A stretch of DNA of 64,000 nucleotides from Kiloniellaceae bacterium (GTDB lineage Bacteria; Pseudomonadota; Alphaproteobacteria; Kiloniellales; J153). The position numbers were made by a program, and so were the translations under genes. The notes under the pieces are model-generated. The model saw only the letters and a list, made by a program, of their open reading frames with translations, made no database searches and was not told the origin of the DNA. The stretch spans positions 1 to 64,000 of the forward strand of contig JAJFGN010000070.1 in the NCBI GenBank assembly GCA_021776115.1, given 5' to 3'. Every line of letters starts with the position of its first letter. Positions within the stretch are counted from its first letter, which is position 1. Below, one piece after another: positions 56,372-64,000 of the stretch.

Positions 56372-57754
56372 ATGCAACTCACTCTCATCATTGCCGCGCT
56401 GCTGATCCTGTCTTCGATCGGTTATGCCATGGGCAGACGCCGGGCCGTTGCGGCGGGGCGGGGCGGGGCGCTCCGACTCCATTCCCGGCCTTCCTATCAC
56501 GGCGCTTACGTTGCCTTGTGGTGCGCCCTGCCCAGCTTGCTGTTGCTCGTTCTGTGGTCGATCGCCGAACCGCGATTGGCAGAGTGGTTGTTGATCGCTC
56601 GTCTGCCGGATTCAATCCGGGCGCTGGACCCCGACCGCCTGGGCCTCCTGGTCCTAGATGTGAAGAATCTGGCCGTCGGCAACATCGTTAGCCGGGAGAT
56701 CGATCCCGCATTGCAGGCCGCGGCCGAGGGTTACAACCGCTTTCTCACGCTCAGCACCGCGGCCATGGTGGTGGTGGCGATTTCGATTGGGGTTGTCGGC
56801 GCGGCGCGGGCGATCCGCGGTGTCAGCCCGGCCTTTCGGGCGCGTAATCAGGTCGAAAAAGTTGCGCGTAATATCATGCTCGCCGCCTCGATTATCGCGG
56901 TTTTGACCACTGTTGGGATCGTGTTGTCGCTTCTCTTCGAGGCCTTGCGGTTTTTCGACCAGGTTCCGTTCTTCGATTTCTTGTTTGGCACGCGGTGGAG
57001 TCCGCAGACGGCTCTGCGCGCCGATCAGGTTGGCGCCTCGGGCGAATTCGGGGCCGTACCCCTGTTTGCGGGAACGCTCCTCATCACGGTGATCGCCATG
57101 TGCGTGGCAACGCCGGTCGGTTTGTTCTCTGCGATATACATGTCGGAGTACGCCGGGCCGCGCTTTCGTGCGACCGCGAAGCCTATGCTGGAAATTCTGG
57201 CCGGCGTACCGACGGTGGTCTATGGGTTCTTCGCCGCCTTGACGGTCGCGCCCTTCGTGCGCGGCGTCGGAGAATCGATCGGTCTGAGCGTTGCTTCCGA
57301 ATCGGCGCTTGCCGCTGGCGGGGTCATGGGCATCATGATCATTCCTTTCATATCCTCGCTCTCCGACGATGTCATGAACGCCGTGCCGCAGTCCCTGCGC
57401 GACGGTGCCTACGCCTTGGGCGCGACCAAGTCGGAAACCATCAGGCAAGTCATTTTCCCCGCCGCCCTGCCAGGTATTGTCGGTGGCATGTTGCTGGCCG
57501 TCAGCCGGGCGATTGGCGAAACCATGATTGTGGTCATGGCCGCCGGCCTGGCCGCGAACTTGACGGCCAACCCGCTTGAGGCCGTGACCACCGTCACCGT
57601 GCAGATCGTCACCCTTCTGGTCGGCGATCAGGAGTTCGATAGCGCCAAGACCTTGGCCGCTTTCGCGCTTGGTCTCGTACTCTTTACCGCGACACTGGCG
57701 CTCAATGTCGTAGCCCTTTATGTCGTGCGCAAATACCGGGAAAAATATGACTGA
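56372..57754 (+). CDS. pstC: Phosphate ABC transporter permease PstC
   Basis: 460 residues from ATG 56372 (GTG 56345 also in frame). After an N-terminal membrane helix (LTLIIAALLILSSIGYAMG), a region of about 120 residues resembles the DUF3708-type N-terminal extension of alphaproteobacterial PstC. The permease core has FGAVPLFAGTLLITVIAMCVATPVGLFSAIYMSEYA, EILAGVPTVVYGFFAALTVAPF, and the EAA loop region LRDGAYALGATKSETIRQVIFPAALPGIVGG. It overlaps pstA by 8 bp. Confidence 0.94.
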   Translation: MQLTLIIAALLILSSIGYAMGRRRAVAAGRGGALRLHSRPSYHGAYVALWCALPSLLLLVLWSIAEPRLAEWLLIARLPDSIRALDPDRLGLLVLDVKNLAVGNIVSREIDPALQAAAEGYNRFLTLSTAAMVVVAISIGVVGAARAIRGVSPAFRARNQVEKVARNIMLAASIIAVLTTVGIVLSLLFEALRFFDQVPFFDFLFGTRWSPQTALRADQVGASGEFGAVPLFAGTLLITVIAMCVATPVGLFSAIYMSEYAGPRFRATAKPMLEILAGVPTVVYGFFAALTVAPFVRGVGESIGLSVASESALAAGGVMGIMIIPFISSLSDDVMNAVPQSLRDGAYALGATKSETIRQVIFPAALPGIVGGMLLAVSRAIGETMIVVMAAGLAANLTANPLEAVTTVTVQIVTLLVGDQEFDSAKTLAAFALGLVLFTATLALNVVALYVVRKYREKYD

Positions 57755-59051
57755 CGCGAGCAACGTCATAGGGCCGGAGCGCCGCCCGGATTTGTCCGGC
57801 GCGCGGCTGTCTCGCCGCTATGCGGCCGAGCGGCGCTTCCGCTTATATGGCCTAGCGGCCGTCATGACCGGTGCAGCCATTCTGCTTGTGCTTATCGGAA
57901 CGATTGTCGCGAACGGCTACACCGCCTTCTTTCAGACCGAGATCGCTCTGGAGATAGACTTCGATCCGGAGACGATCGATCCGGATGCCACGCGCGATCC
58001 GGAGGTCCTGCGTGCAGCCAATTATCAAGTCTTGATCCGGCGGGCCATGCAGGCGCGCTTCCCGCAGGTGACGGACCGGCGCGAAAAAAGGACCCTTTCC
58101 CGCATGGTCAGCTCGGGTGCCTCCCTGAAGCTGCAAGACATGATCATGGTCGATCCAGATCTTATCGGCACGTCCAGAAGAGTCTGGGTCAAATCGTCCG
58201 ACGACATCGATAGCTTCGCCAAGGGTAAGATACGCCGCGACGTTCCCGACGCCGACCGCCGTGTGAAGGACCGGGAAATCGCGTGGTTCGACACTCTCGA
58301 CTCGCAAGATGCGATTAGATCCAAGTTCAATACCACTTTCTTCACGGCCGGTGACTCGCGCGAACCGGAGCAGGCCGGTATCTGGGGCGCGGTGATAGGG
58401 TCATTTCTGACCTTGTTGGTTACCCTGATGCTCAGTTTTCCCACCGGGGTTCTGGCCGCCGTCTACCTGGAAGAATTTGCGCCCAAGAACCGTTGGACCG
58501 ATCTGATCGAGGTCAACATCAATAACTTGGCGGCCGTGCCCTCCATCGTCTTCGGCTTGCTCGGTCTTGCGGTGTTCCTGAACTTCTTCGGGCTGCCGCG
58601 CTCAGCGCCGTTGGTCGGCGGCATGGTGCTCGCGCTTATGACCTTGCCGACGATTATCATTGCCGGCCGCGCGGCACTGAAAGCGGTGCCGCCATCGGTT
58701 CGAGAGGCGGCGCTCGGCATCGGCGCGTCACACCTGCAGGCCGTCATGCACCATGTCTTTCCGCTCGCCATGCCGGGTATGTTGACAGGCACAATCATCG
58801 GAATGGCCCAGGCCTTGGGCGAATCCGCGCCGCTCCTGATGATCGGGATGGTTGCTTTCATCGTCGATGTGCCGGGCGGATTCACCGATCCCGCGACCGT
58901 CTTACCGGTGCAGATTTACCTTTGGGCAGACAGTCCGGAACGGGCGTTTGTGGCCAAGACGAGCGCGGCCATCATGGTGCTTCTGGCCTTTCTGATTGTC
59001 ATGAACGCCATGGCCGTAGTTTTGCGAAAACGTTTTGAGCGGCGCTGGTAG
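57747..59051 (+). CDS. pstA: Phosphate ABC transporter permease PstA
   Basis: 434 residues. A membrane helix near residue 40 is followed by a periplasmic insertion of about 160 residues ([27 protein letters not shown] to [14 protein letters not shown]) of the DUF3333 type found in alphaproteobacterial PstA. The permease core shows [44 protein letters not shown] and the EAA loop [27 protein letters not shown]. It starts inside the last codons of pstC and ends 11 bp before the start used for pstB. Confidence 0.94.
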   Translation: MTDASNVIGPERRPDLSGARLSRRYAAERRFRLYGLAAVMTGAAILLVLIGTIVANGYTAFFQTEIALEIDFDPETIDPDATRDPEVLRAANYQVLIRRAMQARFPQVTDRREKRTLSRMVSSGASLKLQDMIMVDPDLIGTSRRVWVKSSDDIDSFAKGKIRRDVPDADRRVKDREIAWFDTLDSQDAIRSKFNTTFFTAGDSREPEQAGIWGAVIGSFLTLLVTLMLSFPTGVLAAVYLEEFAPKNRWTDLIEVNINNLAAVPSIVFGLLGLAVFLNFFGLPRSAPLVGGMVLALMTLPTIIIAGRAALKAVPPSVREAALGIGASHLQAVMHHVFPLAMPGMLTGTIIGMAQALGESAPLLMIGMVAFIVDVPGGFTDPATVLPVQIYLWADSPERAFVAKTSAAIMVLLAFLIVMNAMAVVLRKRFERRW

Positions 59052-59062
59052 AGGAGATGGGG

Positions 59063-59896
59063 ATGCAAACGGCCACTTTGACCGACGTCACGGTAAACGC
59101 GGGCCATCTAGGTGGGGTGGTCAAGCTTCGCGGCGCGTCGGCGGCGAAGATGACCGCGCGAGACGTGAACGTCTATTATGGCGAGGCGCAGGCGCTGAGG
59201 CAGGTGGATCTGGATATCGGCGAGAAACGGATCACCGCGCTCATTGGACCTTCGGGATGTGGAAAGTCAACCTTCCTGCGGTGCTTAAATCGCATGAACG
59301 ACGTGATAGAGGGATGCCGTGTCACCGGTCGGATCGAAATGGATGGCGAGGATATCTACGACACCGCGCTCGACGTGGTGCGGTTGCGCGCGCGCGTCGG
59401 GATGGTGTTTCAGAAACCGAACCCCTTTCCCAAATCGATCTTCGACAACATCGCCTATGGCCCGCGCATTCACGGCTTCGCAAACCACAAGAACGACCTC
59501 GACGAAATCGTGCAAACCAGCTTGGAACGCGCCGGCCTATGGCTCGAAGTCAAGGACCGCCTGGCGGCGCCGGGCACCGGCCTGTCGGGCGGACAGCAAC
59601 AGCGCTTGTGCATCGCGCGTGCGATCGCCGTCGATCCGGACGTCATTCTCATGGACGAGCCTTGTTCCGCGCTCGACCCCATCGCAACCGCCAAGATCGA
59701 AGAGTTGATGGACGAATTGCGCACAAGCCTCACGATCGTGATCGTGACTCATTCCATGCAACAGGCGGCGCGTGTTTCTCAACATACGGCGTTTTTCCAC
59801 TTGGGGAGCTTGATCGAATGCGGCGATACCGACGAGATCTTTACTAATCCCCAGGACGAGCGCACCCAGGGTTATATTACCGGCCGCTTTGGTTAG
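59063..59896 (+). CDS. pstB: Phosphate ABC transporter ATPase PstB
   Basis: 277 residues. Walker [21 protein letters not shown], signature [15 protein letters not shown], Walker [15 protein letters not shown], switch His in [10 protein letters not shown]. The core begins at [23 protein letters not shown], so the first 30 residues are an N-terminal lead. Start: ATG 59063 has GAGGAG seven bases before; ATG 59057 is too close to it. The stop overlaps a 16 bp block also seen at element B. Confidence 0.95.
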   Translation: MQTATLTDVTVNAGHLGGVVKLRGASAAKMTARDVNVYYGEAQALRQVDLDIGEKRITALIGPSGCGKSTFLRCLNRMNDVIEGCRVTGRIEMDGEDIYDTALDVVRLRARVGMVFQKPNPFPKSIFDNIAYGPRIHGFANHKNDLDEIVQTSLERAGLWLEVKDRLAAPGTGLSGGQQQRLCIARAIAVDPDVILMDEPCSALDPIATAKIEELMDELRTSLTIVIVTHSMQQAARVSQHTAFFHLGSLIECGDTDEIFTNPQDERTQGYITGRFG

Positions 59897-59909
59897 TGGA
59901 TAGAATCCA
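59894..59909 (+). repeat. Solo copy of the element B end
   Basis: TAGTGGATAGAATCCA, 16 bp, identical to 18772-18787, where it starts element B after the mutM stop. Here it starts at the pstB stop codon, and no second arm or hairpin follows. Confidence 0.6.
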
Positions 59910-59930
59910 CTGGGTAAGGAGACGTACGCA

Positions 59931-60665
59931 ATGACCAACCCGCCACAACATATCGTCAGGTCGTTCGACGAGCAGCTGCACGGTCTCGGCGAAATCGTGA
60001 TTCGCATGGGCGGCATGGCCGAGTCGCAGTTGGCCACCGCGATTCAAGCCTTGACGAAACGCGACAGCGACCTGGCCGCGCGCGTGGTCCAGCAAGATGC
60101 CGCGATCGATGCCCTGGAAGAGCGTCTCAATCAGGATGCGGTCCGGCTGCTGGCTCTGCGTCAACCTATGGCCGATGACCTGCGCGAGGTTTTGGCCGCG
60201 CTTAAGATATCCAGCGACCTTGAACGTATTGGCGACTACGCGAAGAACGTTGCCAAGCGGGTTATCGCGATCAATCAGGCCGCGCCTATCGAGCCGGTGA
60301 GCGCGATTCCCCGCATGGGCCGCCTGGTTCAGTCGATCATCAAGGACACGCTCGACGCTTATGTCGCCCGCGATGCCGAACGGGCCATCGACGTTTGGCG
60401 CCGCGACGAGGAAGTCGATGAGATGTACACCGGCCTGTTCCGGGAAATCTTGACCTACATGATGGAAGACCCACGCAACATCTCCGCCGGCACGCACTTG
60501 ATATTCATCGCCAAGAATATCGAGCGCATGGGCGATCACGCGACCAACGTGGCGGAGACGATTTATTTCTTGGCGACCGGCCGGCGGATGGAAGGCGGAC
60601 GCCCCAAGGGCGACACCTCCAGCTTCGCTATCGTCGAGCCGCCTGAATCGACCGAGGAAAGCTAG
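59931..60665 (+). CDS. phoU: Phosphate signalling regulator PhoU
   Basis: 244 residues of two PhoU-type three-helix bundles. Metal-binding motifs: EERLNQDAVRLLALRQPMADDLREV with KISSDLERIGDYAKNVAKR in the first bundle and IFIAKNIERMGDHATNVAET in the second. PhoU links PstSCAB to the PhoR sensor and represses the Pho regulon at high phosphate. It follows pstB by 34 bp. Confidence 0.95.
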   Translation: MTNPPQHIVRSFDEQLHGLGEIVIRMGGMAESQLATAIQALTKRDSDLAARVVQQDAAIDALEERLNQDAVRLLALRQPMADDLREVLAALKISSDLERIGDYAKNVAKRVIAINQAAPIEPVSAIPRMGRLVQSIIKDTLDAYVARDAERAIDVWRRDEEVDEMYTGLFREILTYMMEDPRNISAGTHLIFIAKNIERMGDHATNVAETIYFLATGRRMEGGRPKGDTSSFAIVEPPESTEES

Positions 60666-60688
60666 AACCGGAACACGGCGAGAGAACC

Positions 60689-61384
60689 ATGACCCCACGA
60701 ATACTGATTGTCGAAGACGAAGCCGCGCTCGTCACTCTGCTGCGCTACAACCTTGAGCGAGAGGGATTCGAGGTCAGCGAGGCCATGGATGGGGAGGAAG
60801 CTTTGCTGCGCGCCCAGGAGGACAAGCCTGACCTGGTCGTGCTGGACTGGATGCTGCCTCTTATGTCGGGTATCGAGGTTTGCCGGAGGCTGCGTCGCAT
60901 GCCGGAATTGCGCAGCGTGCCGATCGTCATACTGACCGCGCGCGGCGAGGAGGCCGACAAGGTGCGTGGCTTGGAAGGCGGCGCGGACGACTATATTACC
61001 AAGCCCTTTTCCCCGGTCGAGTTGATCGCGCGCATCCGCGCGCTCCTGCGTCGGGCGCAGCCCGACTTGACCTCGGAGACGCTGATTTTCGCGGACCTGA
61101 GCATGGACCTGGCGGCCCACAAGGTGCGCCGCGACGGTCGCGCCGTTCATCTGGGCCCGACCGAATTCCGCCTGTTGCACTATCTGCTGCGCCATCCCGG
61201 CCGGGTCTTCAGCCGCGAGCAACTCTTGGACGCCGTTTGGGGGCGCGACGTCTATGTCGAGGCGCGCACGGTCGACGTCCACATCCGGCGCTTGCGCAAG
61301 GCGATCAATGGCGAGGGTGAGGCCGACCTGATCCGCACCGTGCGTGCCGCCGGCTACGCCCTGGATCGACCCAGCGCGGCCTAA
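60689..61384 (+). CDS. phoB: Phosphate regulon response regulator PhoB
   Basis: 231 residues: receiver domain with acidic pocket (IVEDEAA) and phospho-acceptor Asp53 in VVLDWMLPLMSG, then Lys in ITKPFSP; a winged-helix OmpR-type DNA-binding domain begins near residue 130 (LAAHKVRRDGRAVHLGPTEFRLLHYLLRHPGRVFSREQLLDAVWG) and ends RTVRAAGYALD. PhoB activates genes with PHO boxes, such as those at 55061 and 35107. No phoR is seen in the window. Confidence 0.94.
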   Translation: MTPRILIVEDEAALVTLLRYNLEREGFEVSEAMDGEEALLRAQEDKPDLVVLDWMLPLMSGIEVCRRLRRMPELRSVPIVILTARGEEADKVRGLEGGADDYITKPFSPVELIARIRALLRRAQPDLTSETLIFADLSMDLAAHKVRRDGRAVHLGPTEFRLLHYLLRHPGRVFSREQLLDAVWGRDVYVEARTVDVHIRRLRKAINGEGEADLIRTVRAAGYALDRPSAA

Positions 61385-61390
61385 CCATTC

Positions 61391-62302
61391 TCAAGCCGCG
61401 CGCGCGGCGAAGACCAAAATTGTCACGATTATCGGGCTAAGCGCGGTCGACACCGCGACCATGGCCGAGGCGCTGCGCGCATGCGTGCCATACTCGGCGC
61501 AAAAGATCGGCAGCAAGATGCCGACCGGAAGTCCGGCGCCAACCAGCAAGAGATCGTTCAAACCTTCGGGCAGGCCAAGCGCGAGTAGCACGGCCCAGGT
61601 GACCAGGGGACCCACGATTAAACGCAAGGCGACGCCCAACGCGACCGGCGCGCGGGCCATGGCCCAGGTCCCGGCGCCGAGCTGCGCGCCCAGCGCGATA
61701 AGCGCGACCGGGGTGTTGGCGCCGGCAACCAACTCCAAGGGATAGGCCACGATGCGGGGCAGGGCGACGTCCAGAGCATTCAGGCCCAGGCCCAAAACGA
61801 TTGCGGGAATCACGGGTGTCCGCAGGGCGCCCAGGAGCGACGCGCGCCAGCCCTTGCCGCTTGCCAGGATGAAGGGGCTGAGGCCCAGGATCAGCACACT
61901 TAGAACGGTGGTGATGATCGCCTGATGCGGCACGTAGGTCGCGCCGAAGGCGAGCTCGATGACTGGAATGCCGTAGTTGCCGGTGTTCGCGAAGGGCGCG
62001 GCCAAGGCGACCACGGGCCGGAAGCTGGGATCGAGGCGGAGCAGCACCGCGGCGCCCCAACCCAGGGCCATAAGAACAAAGAACTGTCCAATCGTGAAAA
62101 GTACTGTCGCCTGAATCTCGGCCGCCGGCAGGTCCGCGCGCGCCAGACTTATGATTAGGAGGGCGGGCAAGGTAGCGTAAACGACCAGCCGACCGAGCGT
62201 GGTTACATCGAAGCCGACCCGGGTTTGAAGCACGAAGCCCAAGCCGATCAGCAGCACCAGGGGAATCGTGATGCCGGTGACGACATCGAGGAACAGGCTC
62301 AT
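61391..62302 (-). CDS. AEC family transporter (auxin efflux carrier type)
   Basis: 303 residues with about ten hydrophobic segments in the AEC layout: PLVLLIGLGFVLQTRVGF at the N-terminus, FVLMALGWGAAVLLRLDP, PFANTGNYGIPVIELAFG (the conserved N-x-GNxGxP loop), and a C-terminal LVGAGLPVGILLPIFCAEYG. AEC carriers move organic acids or other anions; the substrate is unknown. It is convergent with phoB and sits 10 bp after the ampG stop, perhaps in one transcript. Confidence 0.88.
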   Translation of the reverse strand: MSLFLDVVTGITIPLVLLIGLGFVLQTRVGFDVTTLGRLVVYATLPALLIISLARADLPAAEIQATVLFTIGQFFVLMALGWGAAVLLRLDPSFRPVVALAAPFANTGNYGIPVIELAFGATYVPHQAIITTVLSVLILGLSPFILASGKGWRASLLGALRTPVIPAIVLGLGLNALDVALPRIVAYPLELVAGANTPVALIALGAQLGAGTWAMARAPVALGVALRLIVGPLVTWAVLLALGLPEGLNDLLLVGAGLPVGILLPIFCAEYGTHARSASAMVAVSTALSPIIVTILVFAARAA

Positions 62303-62312
62303 GACTGGGCCG

Positions 62313-63614
62313 TCATCGCACGCCTTCCCTGACCGGCCGCAAACCCGCCAGGCGCATGAGCCAGAACAACAACAGCAAGCCCGGCACCGCGAGGCCGGTG
62401 GTCAGCACGAAGAACGTCACCCAATCCATCTGGTCGGCCAGCCAGCCGCCGCCGGAGGAAAGCACGGTGCGGCCGAAGGCCATGAAGGAGGTTAGCAGGG
62501 CATACTGCGTTCCGGTGAAGGCGACATTGCACAGGCTGGAAAGATAAGCGACGAAGGCGGCCGACCCCAGGCCGCCGGTGAAGTTGTCGGCCCCGATGGT
62601 CAGCGCCAGGAAGGCGATGTCGGGACCGATTGCCGCCTGCGCCGCGAACAAGAGATTGCTCGCAGCCTGCAGAATACCGCCGGCCAACAAGGCGCGAAAG
62701 ACGCCATAGCGGGCGACTAGAACGCCCCCGGCGAAGACTCCAAGCAGAGTCGCGATCATGCCGAAGACCTTGGTCACACTGGCGATCTCCACACCGGAAA
62801 ATCCCAGCTCGACATAAAAGGGATTGGCCATGACGCCGCCAATCGCGTCGCCGAATTTATAGAGCAGAACGAAACCCAGAATCGCGAGCCAGCCGGGCCG
62901 GTGCAGGAGATCGGCGAGCGGCGCGACCACCGCCCTCTCGAACCAGTCGACACGCCCTCTTGGCCGCTCGGGCGCGTCGCGCGCGGGTTCGATCCCAGGG
63001 TGGGGCGCTAGGATCACGACGATCATGCTGAGAAGCACAAGACCCGCGAGGGCCGCGAAAACCATAGGCCAGCCAACGAAATCGGACAGGGCGATGGCGC
63101 CCGCCCCGGCCGTTAGCAAGCCTACACGGTAACCCGTTTGGGTCGCGGCGGCGCCGGCGCCTTGCTCCGGCTCGGTCAGAATTTCGATCCGGTAGGCGTC
63201 GATCACGATGTCTTGACTGGCGGAGAAGAAAGCCACGGCGAAGGCGGCGGCGGCGGTTGACCAGGGGGCGGTGGCCGGATCGGTGCCGCCCAGCGCTAGG
63301 ACTGCGATGGCCAAGGCGGCCTGAAGCACCAGAGCCCAGGCACGCCGCCGCCCCAGGCGTGCCGACAGCCAAGGTATCCGCATGTGATCCAGGAATGGTG
63401 CCCAGAGGAACTTAATGCTGTAAGGCAGACCGACCAGAGCGAAGAGGCCGATAGCGGTCTTGTCGACCCCGACGCTGGCGAGCCAATACGATAGCGTCGA
63501 TAGCGTCAGCAGCAGCGGGAGGCCGCTGGCGAAACCCATAAAAAGAATGAAGAGCATCCGCCGGTCTTTGTAGACCAGCAGGGCGTCGCGCCAGCGATCC
63601 GGGCGCGTCGTCAT
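62313..63614 (-). CDS. ampG: Muropeptide permease AmpG (MFS)
   Basis: Imports anhydro-muropeptides for cell-wall recycling. About 433 residues from ATG 63614, 12 hydrophobic segments. Family marks: RRMLFILFMGFASGLPLLLTLSTLSYWLASVGVDKTAIGLFALVGLPYSIKFLWAPFLDHMRIPWL, SQDIVIDAYRIEILTEPEQGAGAA and NPFYVELGFSGVEIASVTKVFG. The start codon lies inside the left arm of a GTCATCCCGG hairpin (63610-63650), which would fold in the mRNA; a TTG at 63632 is in the loop. Confidence 0.88.
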   Translation of the reverse strand: MTTRPDRWRDALLVYKDRRMLFILFMGFASGLPLLLTLSTLSYWLASVGVDKTAIGLFALVGLPYSIKFLWAPFLDHMRIPWLSARLGRRRAWALVLQAALAIAVLALGGTDPATAPWSTAAAAFAVAFFSASQDIVIDAYRIEILTEPEQGAGAAATQTGYRVGLLTAGAGAIALSDFVGWPMVFAALAGLVLLSMIVVILAPHPGIEPARDAPERPRGRVDWFERAVVAPLADLLHRPGWLAILGFVLLYKFGDAIGGVMANPFYVELGFSGVEIASVTKVFGMIATLLGVFAGGVLVARYGVFRALLAGGILQAASNLLFAAQAAIGPDIAFLALTIGADNFTGGLGSAAFVAYLSSLCNVAFTGTQYALLTSFMAFGRTVLSSGGGWLADQMDWVTFFVLTTGLAVPGLLLLFWLMRLAGLRPVREGVR

Positions 63615-63650
63615 CCCGGAAAGAGCTGGCAAGCGCTTATCCGGGATGAC
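63610..63650. repeat. GTCATCCCGG hairpin before ampG
   Basis: GTCATCCCGGA (63610-63620) and its exact complement TCCGGGATGAC (63640-63650) around a 19-base loop. Same core as the closing arms of element C (3427-3564). The ampG start codon (minus strand 63614-63612) lies in the left arm. Confidence 0.8.
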
Positions 63651-63668
63651 CGGAAAAGTTCGTCGATC

Positions 63669-64000
63669 TTATCCCGCATCCTTCAGGCGGCTTTGCTTCT
63701 TGCGCTCGTGCGGGTCGAGTTCGGCCTTACGCAAGCGGATCGACTTGGGCGTGACCTCGACCAGTTCGTCATCGGCGATATAGGCGATGGCTTGCTCCAG
63801 GGTCATGATCCTTGGCGTGGTCAGGCGCACCGCCTCGTCCTTGCCCGAGGCGCGCATATTGGTCAGTTGCTTGGCCTTCAAGGGGTTGACCTCAAGGTCG
63901 TTACCGCGGCTGTGTTCGCCGATGATCATGCCCTGGTAGATGGGGGTTCCCGCGCCGATGAACATGAAGCCGCGCTCTTCCAAATTCCACAACGCATAAG
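63669..64000 (-). CDS. typA: TypA/BipA ribosome-associated GTPase, C-terminal end
   Basis: Only the last 110 or so residues are inside the window; the gene continues past position 64000. [96 protein letters not shown] is the diagnostic C-terminal domain of TypA, which binds the ribosome under stress. The stop is followed by a GTCATCCCGG hairpin and ampG. The GTPase domain is not visible here. Confidence 0.93.
   Translation of the reverse strand, partial: YALWNLEERGFMFIGAGTPIYQGMIIGEHSRGNDLEVNPLKAKQLTNMRASGKDEAVRLTTPRIMTLEQAIAYIADDELVEVTPKSIRLRKAELDPHERKKQSRLKDAG

Noticed and set aside
55207-61384. Genomic island or transfer signs around pst
   Set aside because: Base use looks like the neighbours, no integrase or tRNA is present, and the gene order is standard.

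Overview
The window looks like a chromosomal backbone segment of a high-GC alphaproteobacterium, most likely Rhodospirillales or a close relative (inference from gene order and families, not from a tree). Signs are the order mutS-glnD-murJ-trpS, the block rpsT-dnaA-dnaN-recF-gyrB, a MipZ-type division ATPase, an MmcB-type repair nuclease, a TIGR02186/Alph_Pro_TM protein beside a TauE/SafE permease, and PstA with a large alphaproteobacterial-type insertion. I see no transposase, phage gene, integrase, CRISPR array, rRNA or tRNA.

Layout. 0-12.8 kb: a small glycine-rich protein, mutS, an orphan molybdopterin oxidoreductase, a lipoprotein, glnD, an ABM-domain protein, murJ and trpS. 13-20.8 kb: TauE/SafE permease plus Alph_Pro_TM protein, a universal stress protein, ubiE-ubiB divergent from mutM, a small secreted protein, an enoyl-CoA hydratase and rpsT with its own promoter and terminator. 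20.8-31.7 kb: a 0.7 kb non-coding stretch, dnaA, dnaN, recF, gyrB, a class A penicillin-binding protein and a TerB-MipZ fusion. 31.7-34.8 kb: VOC protein, YgjP-like metallopeptidase, short Ada-type protein and a LysR regulator. 35-40.3 kb: ugpBAEC with a GpdQ-like metallophosphoesterase. 40.4-44.8 kb: cobalamin lower-ligand genes (CobD-like, CobC-like, cobS, cobT) around a SYLF protein. 44.9-54.9 kb: hemerythrin, ABC-2 exporter, a degenerate GGDEF/EAL protein, a PPP-type phosphatase, speDE, mmcB, two uncharacterised proteins, yciB and a 52-residue ORF. 55-61.4 kb: pstSCAB-phoU-phoB. 61.4-64 kb: AEC transporter, ampG and the 3' end of typA.

How the genes work together. Two phosphate-scavenging loci share the window: pstSCAB-phoUB has a clear three-repeat PHO box, and ugpBAEC (glycerol-3-phosphate or glycerophosphodiester import) has a weaker two-repeat PHO-like box and a divergent LysR gene. 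PhoB can plausibly drive both; its kinase PhoR is not in the window. The replication, repair and cell-envelope genes are housekeeping.

The least expected signal is non-coding. Three separate elements (3427-3564, 12984-13245, 18775-19035) share one plan: a long closing inverted repeat around two internal hairpins, which would fold as a three-way junction in RNA or single-stranded DNA. The two large ones are 262 and 261 bp but unrelated in sequence. The small one supplies the last 22 codons of the molybdopterin oxidoreductase, and a related hairpin holds the ampG start codon.
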